DNA of 64,000 nt from Luscinia megarhynchos (lineage: Eukaryota > Chordata > Aves > Passeriformes > Turdidae), in NCBI GenBank assembly GCA_034336665.1, contig CM067568.1, positions 40,156,770 to 40,220,769 of the forward strand, read 5' to 3'. Positions 1 to 13,000 of this stretch are shown here, piece by piece (positions within the stretch are counted from its first letter, which is position 1; the number at the start of each line of letters is the position of its first letter). The position numbers and the translations under genes are program-made. A model generated the notes under the pieces. It ran no database searches. It was not told where the DNA came from and saw nothing but the letters and a program-made list of their open reading frames with translations.

Positions 1-2534
1 GAAATAGCATACCAAAAGCTGGTCCCTCTTAAACCCAGTTAAAAGCAAACCCTGGTTTTAGTCTTTCTGTTGATAGAGTTTGTGGTTTGGTTAGGTTTTC
101 ACTTAAGGTCCTGGCATGACCAGAGTGGCTGTCTATGCTATGGAAAACGACTGCTTTGGAAGAGAGCAGAGGGCAGGCCTGGGAATGGAAAAGGAACTTG
201 AATCTTTTTATTATGACAGTTGAGGGGAAGAGGAAGGAGGAAATTAGTTCCAAGGCCTGCAGCACAGAGAGCACAGAAATAATGACATGAAGTAGTTTGT
301 GGGGCATGTGACATGAGGGAACATTTAGTCTGCTTCATTTTTGCTGCTGGTACCCAGCTCTGGGATGTTCTTCAGTGGTGGAGGACAGTGTCTATCCTCA
401 CAGCATCTGATTCAGACCAAGAGGTAATTCCTGTGCAGTTGCCTTAGCAGTACCATCAGCTATCAGCACAATAGAAGATAGTGCTGCAATGATAGCTAGG
501 CAGGCCTGGGAAAGAGGAAACAACTGCAACCTGTTTTTTTTTATTGACAGAAGTGATAGTGTGTAGCTATATAATATAACCATTGGCAAAGCAGGTGAAG
601 AATAGGATTCATTGTTTTATCTTTGGAGAGGTTTTGATCATGGAATCGCTCTGTTGCCTCTAGAGAACTTAATGACACACAGTTCAGCATGGCCAAACTG
701 GATAGAGTTAAGTTGTGGCAACCATGCACTATGTCCAGTTTATTTTGAAAGATAATTGTTGCCATTAAATTAAGTAGAACAACCCATCAATGACATACAT
801 TTTTAAATTTTGTGTTTTATTTTTAGAAATTTTTATATGCATTGAAAAAAAAAAGCTCTCAAACTAATTACATCTTTAAAAAAAGTCCTGGCCTGTATCA
901 TGACCCTTGATCATGGAAGTGTCAACCTTAATAACTTTATCCATCTGTAAAACAGAAGTTGTGTTGGTTTAGGCCCTTTCCTGAGGAGTTAAATTTTGCA
1001 GCACACAGTCAATTGCTTTAGATTAACATATAGGGAATCAGTTGGTAGATAGTCACCATCCTTGTGGACACTGTTAGCTTATGATGAATATAAAGTAAAC
1101 TCACTTGGCTTAAGCCTTTCTTGTTATGAGCTGACTTCAACTGCATTGTTTCCTATTGACCAAGGGCTTAGACCCACGAGCCCCTCAGCTGATGGGTGCT
1201 GCTCCATACACCAGTGTGCCTAAACTGTGTCTATGCCCACACCTCAGAGTCCTCCATCCACCACTCCCTTCTCCAGTATTTTTCCTAGCTTATACAGAGA
1301 GATTTTTGCATCAGAGACTTAGTACAAACAGGCTGTGATTGACCTTTTAAACCAAACAAGCTTGCATGTTTCCAATATGAAGAGACAGCAGACAAGCCTC
1401 TGGCTTGAGGCATAAGATGGAGAAGAAAGGGAGGGATAAATATCAGGGGAGTAGGAATAAAGAACATAGCTTTGCTATGTGGAGCAGAGAAAAAAGCCAC
1501 AATTTCTGCTTGTTTTGTCAGTATGTCTGACATGTTGCAAGACACTTTGTAGTGGGAGTTTCTGCTCTGTGGAGGAAGGAGAAGGAATGTGCCTATGTAT
1601 ACTTATAGACCATAAATATTTGTTTGTGCAGGTTTTAGATATTCTCATATGAAGATCCTCAGACTTCTTCTCAGCCTGACTTGGCATCTGTTCAACCACA
1701 CAGAGGACTTGTGTGCATGTAAATTCTGCTCTGAGAGTCAGCACTCTCTTGCACTCTCTTTGGTTACCTCTAGGCAAGAAAGGTTTGAATTTCATCTGAG
1801 AGGTCAAAAAGGAAGAAGCACTGAATTAATATCACATATGTGTTCTGGCCGTTGCCCATCTTGATTATTTTGCTCACTTTGCCCACATTAGAGACTGCAC
1901 TTCTCTGCGGGCATTTTCTACAGTAAGCTCAACTACCACTCTTTTTTTTTTTTTTTTAAGGGATTCAATGTATTTTGTCCCTGTAATGGGTGGAGCTGAC
2001 TCATTGAAGAGAGTTCTGGGTAGAGCACTCACATATCAACAACTCTTATCAACGTGCAGAGGGCAGTTGGTAGGGTGGACCATAATTGCAGGAGGTGAAA
2101 TGTGGGTGATTAATGCAGGGATTCTGCCTGGCCTGTTCCTCTAAAGGGCTTTTAAAAGTCATAGCTATGATTATGCATGGTTATTCTTTGAAGGTTGTCC
2201 ACAAGACTGCAAACACAGTCTGTTAATGCTTTCTTAAGATAAGTGCTTTCCCCCTTAATACTAATGTTAAATTGTGTTTACTGTATTTACTTTGCACTTT
2301 TGACCGGTAGTTTTTTATTCTTTATCTAAGGACCAGCATTTCTCCAGATCGTGTTAAATGATGACAAATGCAAAAAACAGTGCTGTGTAGGTGTCTCTGG
2401 GCTCTTACTAATACAGATAAGATGTTTTGGAGTTTACAGTTTACCTCTGCATGAGCCCTAGGTCAGGATTGTGTTTCTTGGTGCCTTTGTTTCCACTGAC
2501 ACAGTGCTGTGTTTTTAATTTAGGATGAGAATAC
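1..2534. other. Gene-free intron-like DNA
   Basis: No open frame here resembles a known protein and none has convincing splice sites. The sequence is AT-leaning and CpG-poor. A poly-T run lies at 1942-1957. A short stretch near 895-960 faintly resembles the 3' part of a MIR-type SINE but is too weak to annotate separately. Because NRXN3 lies downstream on the + strand, this is probably intron or 5' flank of that gene; that is inference. Confidence 0.6.
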
Positions 2535-2997
2535 TGTTGATAAACACACTGATGTTTAGTTGATGCTGAGCAGTGCTCACACTAGGTCAGGAACTTTGCA
2601 GATGTGTTATACTGCCCTACTAGTGAGCACACAAGATGCTGTGAGGGGAAGCAGCCAGGACAGCTTACCCAAGCTGGTCAAAGAGCTATTTCCATACCAG
2701 ATGGTGTCAAGCTGGACAATAAAACTGTGTGGAGTTGGCTGGCAGGGTATTGGTCTGCTGCCTGGGGACTGTTTGGGCATCAGCCAGTGGGTGATGAACA
2801 ATTGCATATGCATCACTTGTTTTGTATATTCTTTCGTTGTCATTACTATTTTTTCCTTCCTTCCTATTCTGTCCTATAAAACTGTCTTTATCTCAAGGTA
2901 GGAGTTTCATCTTTTTTGTGATTCTCTCTCCCATCCCACTGTGGGGTGAGCAAAAGGCTGTGTGGTATTTAGCTGACTGCTGTTTTAAACCATAGCA
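2535..2997 (+). mobile_element. Avian endogenous retrovirus LTR (5' LTR, degraded)
   Basis: This stretch matches, from memory, a common avian ERV long terminal repeat. It holds the characteristic U3 text around 2553-2710, a degraded TATA-like box near 2718, and the GCAATTGCAT..CATCACTTG block near 2800-2820. A T-rich region follows, then a TATAAAACTGTCTTTATCTC polyadenylation-region motif near 2875-2894, a C-rich TTCTCTCTCCCATCCCACTG block near 2922-2941, and a terminal CA near 2995-2997. A primer-binding-site-like motif follows directly, so this is the 5' LTR and the element lies on the + strand. The 5' boundary is approximate because no target-site duplication was resolved. Many substitutions indicate an old, inactive copy. 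Confidence 0.82.
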
Positions 2998-3005
2998 GTC
3001 CTTTT

Positions 3006-3019
3006 TGGTGTCCCATGTG
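3006..3019 (+). other. Degenerate retroviral primer-binding site
   Basis: The TGGTGTCCCATGTG motif begins about ten bases after the LTR end. Its position and its resemblance to the TGGCGCCCAACGTG form usual for this avian ERV group support the call. Several changes, including loss of the CpG positions, are what methylation-driven decay produces. The priming tRNA was not assigned. Confidence 0.65.
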
Positions 3020-4010
3020 AAACAAAGACAGAGCTGACCAGAGCATGTTAAAACAAAGTCATTATAAGCATTTTTTATATTAGTTTAGTAGTCTCTGGTT
3101 CATGGATACCTTGGGGTGTGGGGTGCTACAGCATTGAAAGCAGAGCAACTGACAGGACAGAGCAAACCCCTTTGGGTTGCTGGGTTGTGGCAGGATGTTG
3201 CTGCCTGGGGAGAGAACCTAGTTGTGAAAGTACATCACATAGGTGCTCAAGATCCAAGAGACCAGTGAAGAATATCAGAACAACAGGCATATGGATCAGC
3301 CTGCTAAGACTGAAGTAGCTCAGATAGATCTGGACTTCCAACACAAGGGTGAATTATTTCCAGCTTGGTGGGTCCATGACACCCCAGATCACCGAGGAAG
3401 AGATGCAGCATATGGGTGGGCTTGGGACTGAAGGGTGGGCTTGACCATGGACACAATAGCACAGGCTATTCATGAAGGTGAAATGTGTGCTGTGGTGTGG
3501 TTAATGATGGTCAAAATATAAATATGGGGAGGTCTGGTAGACCAATTATATCACACTCACAAACCCACCAAGGCAAGCACTATGTCCTTACAGTTGTACA
3601 AACAGCCACCAGTTGGCTTGAAGCACAGCCTGTGCCACATGCCACCACCCAGAAGAGTTTTGTGCCTTGAAAAGCTAGTCTTATGGTGACATGACACCTC
3701 AGAAAGAATTGAGTCAGACAGTGGGGCTCATTTTCAAAACACCTTCATGGAGACATGGGCCAAAGTGAATGCCATTGATTCAGTAGTCACATTTCCTATC
3801 ATTTCTTATCGTGCAGCAGCCTCTGGGGAAATCAAATGATACAAGGGACTGTTTGAGACTCCACTGGGAGTAATGGGTGGTGAGATCTTCAAACACTGGA
3901 ATACACATTTAGCAAAAGCCATGTGGCAAGTTAACACTAGAGCATCTTCCCCTCCCATGATGGAGGGCAGTGAGTTAACAGCTGTGGGGTAAAACTGCAA
4001 CACCTGGCTG
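3020..4010 (+). pseudogene. Degraded ERV internal region: leader, then RNase H / integrase remnant of pol
   Basis: The first ~80 bases look like the untranslated leader behind the primer-binding site. From about 3110 the sequence jumps into pol, so gag, protease and reverse transcriptase are missing. Bases 3243-3430 resemble the end of RNase H running into the zinc-binding domain of integrase: a His pair is visible (HDTPDH) but the Cys pair is incomplete. Bases 3500-4000 resemble the integrase core. The second catalytic Asp is kept (GAC at 3717-3719, in ESDSG). The first Asp is not in the matching frame, and the catalytic Glu position near 3835 reads Lys followed by a stop (TGA at 3838). Other stops lie at 3429 and 3668. 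No env or 3' LTR was recognised. The integrase resembles the ERV-L-like/avian class found widely in birds, but the class is uncertain. It cannot encode a working enzyme. Confidence 0.8.
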
Positions 4011-4127
4011 GGAAAATACTTGGGATCTGAATCAGCTGTCAGGTTCTAAGTGCTGAGTAAATGTGAGTAGAATTTCAGGTTTTCTCTTGATGTTCTGTCA
4101 TTTTTACCTTGCCTTGTGATCCATGAA

Positions 4128-4960
4128 TTTTAAGGCCAGAAGTGCCCATTATGATGATCTACTCCAATTGCCTGTGTAAAGGAAATTGTATGAGCTACAG
4201 CATATGCTCATATAGTGAAACTATTGTGGAGACTTGAAACATTTTTGGGAACAGTACACTGGGGGCAGTTTCTCTCCCTCAGCATCCTTCAGCCTTGTCT
4301 TAAATACTTTCTGATATTTATTGGCTCTTTGGAACTCAGACTGTGCTTTTTTTTTTTTTTTTTTTTACAATATTTGCCTTGATCAGGAGGACTACAGAGG
4401 ACCTCCTGAGCCCAATGACATTCAGATGTGTATCTTCTACAGAAAATAATCTCCAGTATTTTTTTAATGTCTGCCAGTTTTCTGGGTGGATGGCCATTTC
4501 AGATCTTCATTCTGCTGATTGTTAGAAGTGCTATTTTAATTCCCAGTGTACTCATACTTATAGCCAGTTTGTGAACCTTTATTCTGGTGTCAGTATTGTT
4601 CTTCAGATTAAATAAATCTCTCTTTTTTCCTGTCTTTAAAGTATTTATAGTCAGTAGTCATTTCTCTTTGCCTTCATCTTGTTAGGCTAAAAGTGCCATG
4701 TTGTCTCAGCCTTTCCTTGTGAAATAGGCTCAGGGTTGCCTGGTTCATCCTCAGAGGCTTTCTCAAGACCTGGTTTCCTCCTTCATGAGCAGAGGTGGTC
4801 AGAATAGTATGTACAGTTTTAGAGCAGGTCTAACCAGTGTGATATGTTAGGAACTTTGCTCTAAGACAGCTCATTGCCAGCTTTGTGTGCAGATCCACCT
4901 GTTAGGACTCAGCACATTTTAAATGTCTGCACAAACTGTTAGCTCATGTGTTGTTTGTAA
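4128..4960 (-). mobile_element. Ancient CR1-like LINE 3' fragment
   Basis: Read on the - strand, this is the 3' region of an old amniote CR1/L3-like LINE. On the + strand it starts with the block around AAGGCCAGAAGTGCCCATTA (4131-4150), which corresponds to the element's 3' end. It goes on through recognisable blocks near 4600-4760 (TATTTATAGTCAGTAGTCAT and TTGTTAGGCTAAAAGTGCC) and near 4800-4850. The same family is abundant in turtles and crocodilians, from remembered consensus. Divergence is high, so it probably predates bird diversification. The 5' truncation point is approximate and no coding frame survives. Confidence 0.72.
4347..4366 (+). repeat. Poly-T run inside the ancient LINE
   Basis: A 20-base uninterrupted T run lies inside the old CR1-like copy. 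It is probably a later slippage expansion or part of a small insertion. Confidence 0.9.
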
Positions 4961-5491
4961 AGAAGATCTCTCTTTTCATGGCATGGATGTTGTGGCAACA
5001 TGGACTTCTGCTCCTGAGGCATTGGTGGAATTTCCTCATCCCTGTAGCTGGTGATAAAGATGAGAACTGGCCAAGTCAGATTCAATTCAGAAGCCAGCAT
5101 TCTGAATTTAATTCTGAAGCCAGCATACCTGCTGCTTCCTATTAGTGCATCTACATTAAGCATCTACTTAATGTAATTGCATGGCCAGATTGATTTATGA
5201 TGTCAAATAACCAGATAGACAATACAAATAATGCAAAATAGGTCCTCCTTTAGTGTAGTTGAGGGTAACACTTTTCTTGATAGTATGTGGAATTGAACAG
5301 ATGTTTCTGAGAACATGGTATAGTTATATGCAATACTTCACATATGAATCTAAACATGCCTTAAATAAGGATAGAAATGAAGTGGTTACATATAAATTCA
5401 CTTGCAGGGTGAGGTTACATGTTTGAATATATTGTTGATGATTAAGAATGAATATTTTGAGAATGAATATTATGGAAATTCTCATGATCTA
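4961..5491. other. Gene-free spacer between LINE copies
   Basis: Short non-repetitive DNA between the ancient - strand LINE and the younger + strand CR1. It is AT-rich, and I see no gene or known element in it. Confidence 0.55.
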
Positions 5492-7040
5492 AGGGGAAAA
5501 TTGGAGACCTGCTACGCCACTTAGACACATACAAGTCTCTGGGGCTGGATTGATCTGCCCAAGGGTACTGAAGGAGCTGGCTGAAGTGCTTATCAGACTG
5601 CTTTCCATCATTTGTCAGCAGTCTTGGCTAACTGGGAAAATTTGACTGGAGGTTGGCAAACATGATGTCACTTACAAGGAGGGACAGAAGGAGGATCCAG
5701 GGAAATGATAGTCCTGTCAGCCTGACCTTGGTGCCAGGGAAGATTATGGAGCAGATCACCTTAAATGTCATCATGTGGCACGTGCAGGTCAACCAGGGGA
5801 TCAGGCCCAGCCAGCAGGGGTTTAGGAAGGGCAGAGTCCTGCTTTACCACCCTGATCTCCTTCTGTGACAAAGTGACCCGCTTCATGGATGAGGGGAAGG
5901 CTGTGGATGTTGTCTGCCTAGACTTCAGTGAAGTCTTTGACAGTGTTTCCTACAGCAGTCTCCTGGAGAAGCTGACTGCTCATGGCTTGGGTGGGTATAT
6001 CCACTGAGTAAAAGCTGTGGATGGCCAGGCCCACAGCATGGTGGTGAATGGTGCTGGATGCAGCTTGTGGCCAGCCACTGGTCAGGCTCCCAGGGCCCAG
6101 TACTGGGCCCAGTTCTGTTTTGCCATCTTTATTGATGATCTGGGTGTGGGATCGAGTGCACCCTCAGTAAGTTTGCAGATGACAGCAAGTTGGGCAGGAA
6201 TGTTCATTTCATGGAGGGCAGGGAGGGTCTGCCGTGGGATCTGGACATGCTGGATTGATGGGCTGAATACAATGGCATGAGGTTCAACAGGGCCAAGTGT
6301 CACTTGGGCTCACAATAACCCCACACAGTGCTACAGGCTGGGGGAAGAGTGAGTGGAAAGCTGCTTGGCAGAAAAGGACCTGGGACTGCTGGTAGAATGT
6401 GGGCCAGGGTGTGCCCAGGTGGCCGAGAAGGCAAAAGTTATCCTGGCCTGTACCAGCAACAGTGTGGCCAGCAGGATTAGGGCAGTGATCATCCCCCTGT
6501 AGTTGCTCTGGTGAGGCCACACCTCAAGTGCTGTGTCGGTTTTGGGCCCCTTGCAAGAGGAAGGACATTGAGGTGCTGGAGCGTGTCCAGAGAAGGGCAG
6601 CAGGGCTGGTGAAGGGTCTGGAGCACAGGTTTTAGGAGGAGCAGCTGAGGCAGCGGGGATGTTTAGCCTGGAGAAGAGGAGGCTCAGAGGAGACCCTATC
6701 ATTCTCTACAGCTCCCTGGAAGGAGGCTTAGCAAGGAGGGGGTCAGCCTCTTCTCTCCAGTAACAAGTGAGAGGGTGAGAGGCAATGGCCTCAGGTTGCA
6801 CCAGGGGAAGTTTAGATTGACTATTAGAAAGAAATTCTTTAGAGAGGGGTTGTCAAGCGTTGGAACAGGCTGTTCAGGGGAGTGGTTGAGTCACATCCCT
6901 GGAGGTATTTATAAGAGATGAAGATGTGGCACTTGGGGACATGGTTTAATGGTGGACTGAGTAGTGCTGAGTCAGTGCTTCAACTCAATGATCTTGGAGG
7001 TCTTCTGCAACCTGAATGATTCTGTGTTCTTTATTCTATA
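5492..7040 (+). mobile_element. 5'-truncated CR1 LINE with ORF2 reverse-transcriptase remnant and intact-looking 3' end
   Basis: This is a 1.5-kb avian CR1 retrotransposon in sense orientation, beginning inside ORF2. Visible reverse-transcriptase blocks are a PVSLTLVPGKIMEQ-like segment (5717-5760), GFRKGR (5821-5838), an A-motif region reading VCLDFSEVFDSV (about 5910-5948), FIDDLG (6128-6145) and a catalytic FADD box (6172-6183). The last lies in a different frame from the preceding blocks, so at least one frameshift separates them. Frame also shifts between the 5653 and 5765 segments. The 3' untranslated part runs through 6540-7000 and ends with the CR1-type TGATTCTGTG..TTATTCTATA tail. 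It is 5'-truncated, as most CR1 copies are, and inactive. Confidence 0.92.
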
Positions 7041-10000
7041 GCCCTGTTGTGTTTGCATGCCACCTTATAGTGTGATTTTTGTTTCCATAATGCTCATAAA
7101 CTCACTTCTCCATTGATGTGTTCAAGCCACAATTAAGATTAAAATCCACAGGAGAACAAAATCTTACGTTTGTTCTCAGGGCTACATCATGGTTATGATG
7201 GGAACTGGATGTTCATAATCTTTGAATTTTGCATTATTAAATAGTAAATACATTTGTACAGTATATGGCACAATTGTAAAAGAAAGGGTCTGGAAGGAAA
7301 AAAAATCAATATTTATAGCATGCTGTGGTTGCATTTCTTAATATTGTGATTGCTTCCTTGTTTGAGTTTGAAACTTTAATGAATGAAGAGGTACCAGGAC
7401 TCTATGATATGGGTCTCACCCTTCAGAAAATGTTGCATATTGTCTTTTATCCTAAGAAGAAGAGGGCCTTTTGCACTAGAGGGTTTTCCATTTGAGCAGA
7501 TAAAGGTATATAACATGAACAAGTGGTTAGGAGCCAAAATAGATTAATTTGGACTAGAAATAACATGTCCATTTTTAACAACTATGATAACTAGGCCCTG
7601 AGAAAATGTTCTAGGAGCTGTTGTGAACTCTCCATTAATAGAAACCTTTAGGACAGGAGGGGATTTTTTTCTGCTCTGCTTCAAACAGAAATTAATTCAG
7701 AGAAGTTCTCAAACTAGATGACCTCCAGGGATGGTCTTTGGCTTTGTAATTTGTAAATTGTCCTTAAGTCGTATTCTAGCGTTGGTTATACAAAAAAGGT
7801 GATCTTTGTGGTTGACAGACACAGGAAAGTGTTTCTTCCACAAGGTCCCCATGTGACACTGGACACAAAAATTGTCTTGCATTCTAGCAATAAAATAGAT
7901 GTAGTATATTTTTCCTTATATGGCCTAGAGAATTGAGACACTTCTGTGCAGAGGGAGCTTGGGATCCATAGGGCTGTTTCCATCTGAGTCACACTGACTG
8001 TTTTTCCTTAAATATTTGCAAGTAAGATTTGGAGGCAGTGTTGAATAGAAATTATCATCTGCCAGAGAGTGGAGGTAAATTGTGCCACTGCATCTTTTAC
8101 CTGTCTGCATTTCTGGCATGTGAATGTGTAGCACAGTGAGAGCATGAACCTGGGTGACACAACTGCTCTTCACTCCTTCCTTTAGTTGCAAAAGCCTCTG
8201 TTCAGCAATGTTGGGCTGACTGCAAACAGAAATGCAAGGGAAAAAAAAATCCCTCTCTTTCTGAGTGTATTTTGTCTAGGTGATTCAAGATCTTTAACTG
8301 CCACTTCTTCATCAGTCCATCGTTTCTGAGGGCATAATGGAAGCCAAAGATTGGAGTGATGCTAATGCTGAAGATGAGAGAGCAGTAAATAGGCCTGAAA
8401 GCAATAGAAAAAATTTTTTACAAGTGCTTGAGATCTTTTTCATCTCTTCCCTGTCTCTGGGAAGGTGGCACAGCCACTGAAAGTCACCATGGCCCCTTAA
8501 AATGTGTGCACGTAGAATTTATGGTCATCGAGTCCTTTGACATGGGCACTGGAAAACTTCCACCTGAACATGGTAGGGCAGAGCTAGTTTACATTTCTGC
8601 CCCATCACCAGCATTTGGTTCTCTCTCACTCCCTTTCCTGCCTGCTGCATGGGTAAAGGAAGTCCTTAGTCCCTTCTGGCTCTGGAGTTGCCCTTCCAGC
8701 TGCATACTGCACAGCATGCTCAGCCTGCCACCATGCACCACCAGCTTTTCAGGAGCTAATTGGATAAACTCTACTCTAGAGCCCATTGAACTTGCCTGTA
8801 ACAGCGTTTAATTAAAGTGCACAAAGTTTGAAGAGATAGCAAGTTAAGGCTTAATGCAATAACGAAATGGCACTATTCCACCATCTGCCTCCTTCTAGAC
8901 GTTAATTGCTTCCACATATTTGTTTGTTTTAATTAGGAAAGAACCTTGATTAAAATGGAATGAGAAGGGGTGAGAGTGGAAGGAGAGGAAGATGGGAGTA
9001 CAGGAGAGTGAGAAAGGAATGAAAGATGAAGGTTTGACCATGCTGCTGAGTGCTGATCAGCAGCTGTGAAACAGCCACCTAGGAATAAATATTGTGGACA
9101 CAGCTTGGACAAGCAACATACTGTTGTGTCACTGAGACACTCAGTCATGAAAGATGCAAGGAATAAGTGAAAAAAGCAGAAGCATTTTCCATGGAGCAAT
9201 CTGTGTTATAACTGCTTCTTACCCACTTCTGCAGAACCTTCCCTGATTGTTCACTGTGACTTAGTGGTTTTTTGTGTTTTTTTCAGTCTTAAGTACTAAG
9301 CCACATGGAAAGAAAGGTAAACAGACTTCTCCCATTTTTGCTGCTTTCCTCTTCCTTGAAGTGCCATCCGCCTGCATTAAGCTCATCTTGTAAATTCTTC
9401 AGTTTCTTATGAGCAGCTCCAGATAAAAGCACTTTCTAATGATTGATAACCATGTTTGCTTGAAGATGTCAGAATTTTCTGAATAGATGACTGATAAAAG
9501 AAAACTTAACAAATAATTTAAAAACTCATTCCCCCATTCCTGAGTAGGGGCATTGTCTGAAATTTCAGAGATAGGAGGTTAGAAACTTTTAATTTGATTA
9601 ATCTGACTCACCATTGTCTATTCTTATTCTATTTCTTTCTCTCCATGTCTGTTTTTTCTCCTTCCTTTTTCCCCTTTTTACCCTCTTGAGAGAGAAGTCT
9701 GATTTCCCAAGCAAGTATCAATGTAATTAAAGTCAAACACAGCTCTTAAAAAAGGGAATCGACTAATTTATTTTCTGAGCCATTGGTATTTTGGCCAGAT
9801 TTTGGTAATGGAAAAGCATGAACTCAGGAGCATGAAATGGGGATATTGTAGTCACTGAAATAATAAAATGTTTAATAACATGATCAGTAAAAAATGCTTG
9901 TTTTACAGGAGACTATAGGCCTTGTGTTATTCTATTCTTGACATTCCTTCCCCATCCTGCTCTCTGACAGAGGCTGCAGCTTTGACATACCCAAATCTAC

Positions 10001-13000
10001 TGTCATTTTTTTATATCCCATTTTGGATTTTTTCTAAAAATCTCTTTCTCTGGTGGAATGCTTTTGCAGGTTTAAGAAAGCTTGTGGTCAAAGAAAAATC
10101 TTTTATTCACTTAATCTCTTCCTCAAAAATAGAAAAAAAATCCTCAACCCCAAACCCTCACATGATTACCTTGAATAGATCGGTGAATGTTTTGATAACT
10201 GTGGAAAATGTGTACTCAAACAGTTATTATCCAGTAAGTATGGATAAATATTTTGTGGCTGGGAGATTTAGTACAAGGATGGGAGCATGGCTTTTCACCT
10301 GTGGATCTTTGGTCCAAAATCAAGTGCTTTAATTTTGTACTTACAATACAGTGTAATTGTTCCCTTGGGGCAGGATAGGAGACTCAGTGGATCAATTCTA
10401 ATCACATTGCTTAGTGTTATGCACTTGAACACCTCCAAGATGTAAGCTATAAAAGAACCAGAGGAGAATCCAGGTTAGTAGGGACTTCAGAGTAAACTGA
10501 GTAGTATGCTGAGGTACTTTGGTGTTTTGTTTTTTTTTTTTGGCATCTCCTATTTTTAAATTAATTTGCTTTCTTTTTGCATTATAAACCACATCAATAT
10601 CACAACTCAGTGTGATACAGCGTTTTGCCTTCATGCAGTTCTGGTGGTCCCACCTGGAAACAAGGACAGCATTTACCAGACTCCATGTGGTGTCTGTGTG
10701 AAGAGACATGCAAGGTTTGGGACACCTCAGCTTGTGAGAAGAGGACTGGGGCAGGGAGTGTGTAAAAGCCACAGTGGTCTGGAGAAGGGGGATGTGGCCT
10801 CCAGTTTGGGTTTAGAGCCAAGGCTGAAGTGGAGAGAAGATGGATGGCTTGGCTGAAACTGTGTGAATGTGTCTTGGGGTGTTGAGAATCAGGATGTGAA
10901 ATGACTGAGCAGGAGGCAGGCTTCCAGCCTGGCAGTGGGCAGTAGGAGATAGCACTGGAGCAAGATTCTGGTGAGAAGGAAAGGAATAAGCACACACCAG
11001 TACCTCTTAATGCAAAGTTATTGCAATACAGACAGGCTGATTTCAACGTCCAGCATCTTGTGTTTTGATTGTGAAGATACTGAATCAGGATTTGCAATAG
11101 ATGGGGCAGCTGGACCAGTGTCTAGCTGGTCTTAGGAAAAAGACAGCTGTCACAAACAGCAGAATTTTCTCAGCCTAGTGTTGCAAAGTCTGTTGGAGAT
11201 GAATGTCTAAAGAGGAAGATGTCCCTGTGGGATTCTTAGCTATTATGGGTGTGAAGATTAAGGGAAGTTTGTTCTTGAAGTCTGTGAAATCAGTTGAATC
11301 AGTGGGGTGTCCTTTTATTTTTTTTTTCCCAGCAGTGCTGCTTAAATAATTTTTTCTGACTTTATTGCCATTACTTACCTAAATAGGAAATATTTTACTG
11401 AACACTACCATTCCCTTCTCTGCTCAGTCATGCTTTCCTGCCTCTATGGTATTGTTACCTCAGACTTTATTTTCATCATCATGGAACAGCCTGTAGTCCT
11501 GTGGCTTAAAACCAACTAGTTGTTTTGTGAATGGCAGGTATAGATGGTACAGTTGCACTCTTAATCTCTCCCACTAGTCAGAAAAAGCTATTGGGAATAC
11601 ATTTTTTAGGAGACATACTTTGAATGCCTCTAATTTTGTTTCTCTGGACCAGCAGTGTTTGCTATAGTGAAGCTGTAAAGGATTCTCTTGGGAGGCATCT
11701 GACAGGAAGCCAAGAGTGAGCTGGAGTCCAAGACAACAGACTGGTTTAATGCTGCAGAGTAACTGTACACCTTCATCAACATGTATTTTTTAACAGGTGA
11801 CTACTTCTAGCCTGTATTTGTGAGGTAATCAGAAGACCCATGGACCCATGGGTTTTCCATATCCTCTTCCCTTTTCATTTAATTCTGTAGGAAATCCTAC
11901 ATTAGGGATTCTGTAAAAGCAGTTTACAGGGATATATGTCTTCCCTTTCCTGTAAACTGTGGAAACACTTTTACTTTTTGCTGTAGTGTACGTTTCACAT
12001 GTTTGAAAGCCAGTTGCTTTGAAAGCAGCTTCTCATTTTATAAAATTATGTTAATAATTAAGTGAATCTAAAACTTCATATTTTTTCATAACAGACTTTG
12101 TAGATTTCTCCCTTTACTTAGATCTTAATTAAGTGCGTAGAGGGACTTTCTTCTGCAAGATGAATGTCTTTTTAACTTGCTTAATTTTTGCCTTTTGAAA
12201 GCCCCAGAAAAGTAGAGGAAGCAAGTTGAAATAGTTGTACTTTAGCACTGAGCAGTGCTGCATACAAGCAGACTCCCTGGATTTATGACTTTCTCTGAGC
12301 CTTTCAGATAGTTTAGATGACCACTGGTCAAAAATGGAGTTAAATGTACCCATGTTTTCCCCAGATGGTTGACTGCCTGTTTCTGGAACCCAAGAGACGC
12401 GTCCTCCTTTAGGGAGTTTTATTGGGGTGAAAAAGGGGTTGCAGTTCTCCTGACTGAGCAGTACATAAACTGTGTGCTGTGATTCCCATTTAAAGCCCAG
12501 AGCAGCCATTGTTCAGTCCCCTGGACTGTGTTTGAGTGGGGAAGGTGAGTGCCCCGTTTGCTGTGCTGTGCTGGCTGGGGTGGCAGCCCCAGCGAGGTGC
12601 AGCCTGTGCCTCTCTGTGGCTGAGCTGCTCTGCTCTGCCAAACCTGTCTGCTGCAGGTGCAGGCAGGGCAGGAGCTGAGGCTGATGAAGGCTTCCCCACT
12701 CCCCCACCACTGCCTTTTCTCCCTGCCTGCTGAGTAAACCTGTGCCCCTTTGGGACTGAGGCATCAGGAATGATGGAAGAAAATACGCTGTGCTTTATAG
12801 ATATGTCTTCCCTTGCTTAATTTGAGAGCAGACTGTTAATGTCATAAAAGAAGATAGATGGCTCTTCTGTTAGCTTGCCTTTTGAGTGCTTTGAGCACTT
12901 CACAATGACTAATTAAACTTTACAATGTGGCTGCTGTAGTCCTAGCTGTATCCCCTGAAAGAGCACTTTGCCTAAGGACAAACTGGTCACGAGCCTCCTT

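Noticed and set aside
2560..2901. 113-codon + strand frame
   Set aside because: It falls inside the ERV LTR and is not coding.
9922..10332. 136-codon + strand frame
   Set aside because: Hydrophobic and Ser-rich with no family resemblance and no splice context.
10600..11097. 165-codon - strand open frame
   Set aside because: Ser/Pro/His-rich translation without a domain, splice signals or recognisable homologue; consistent with chance.
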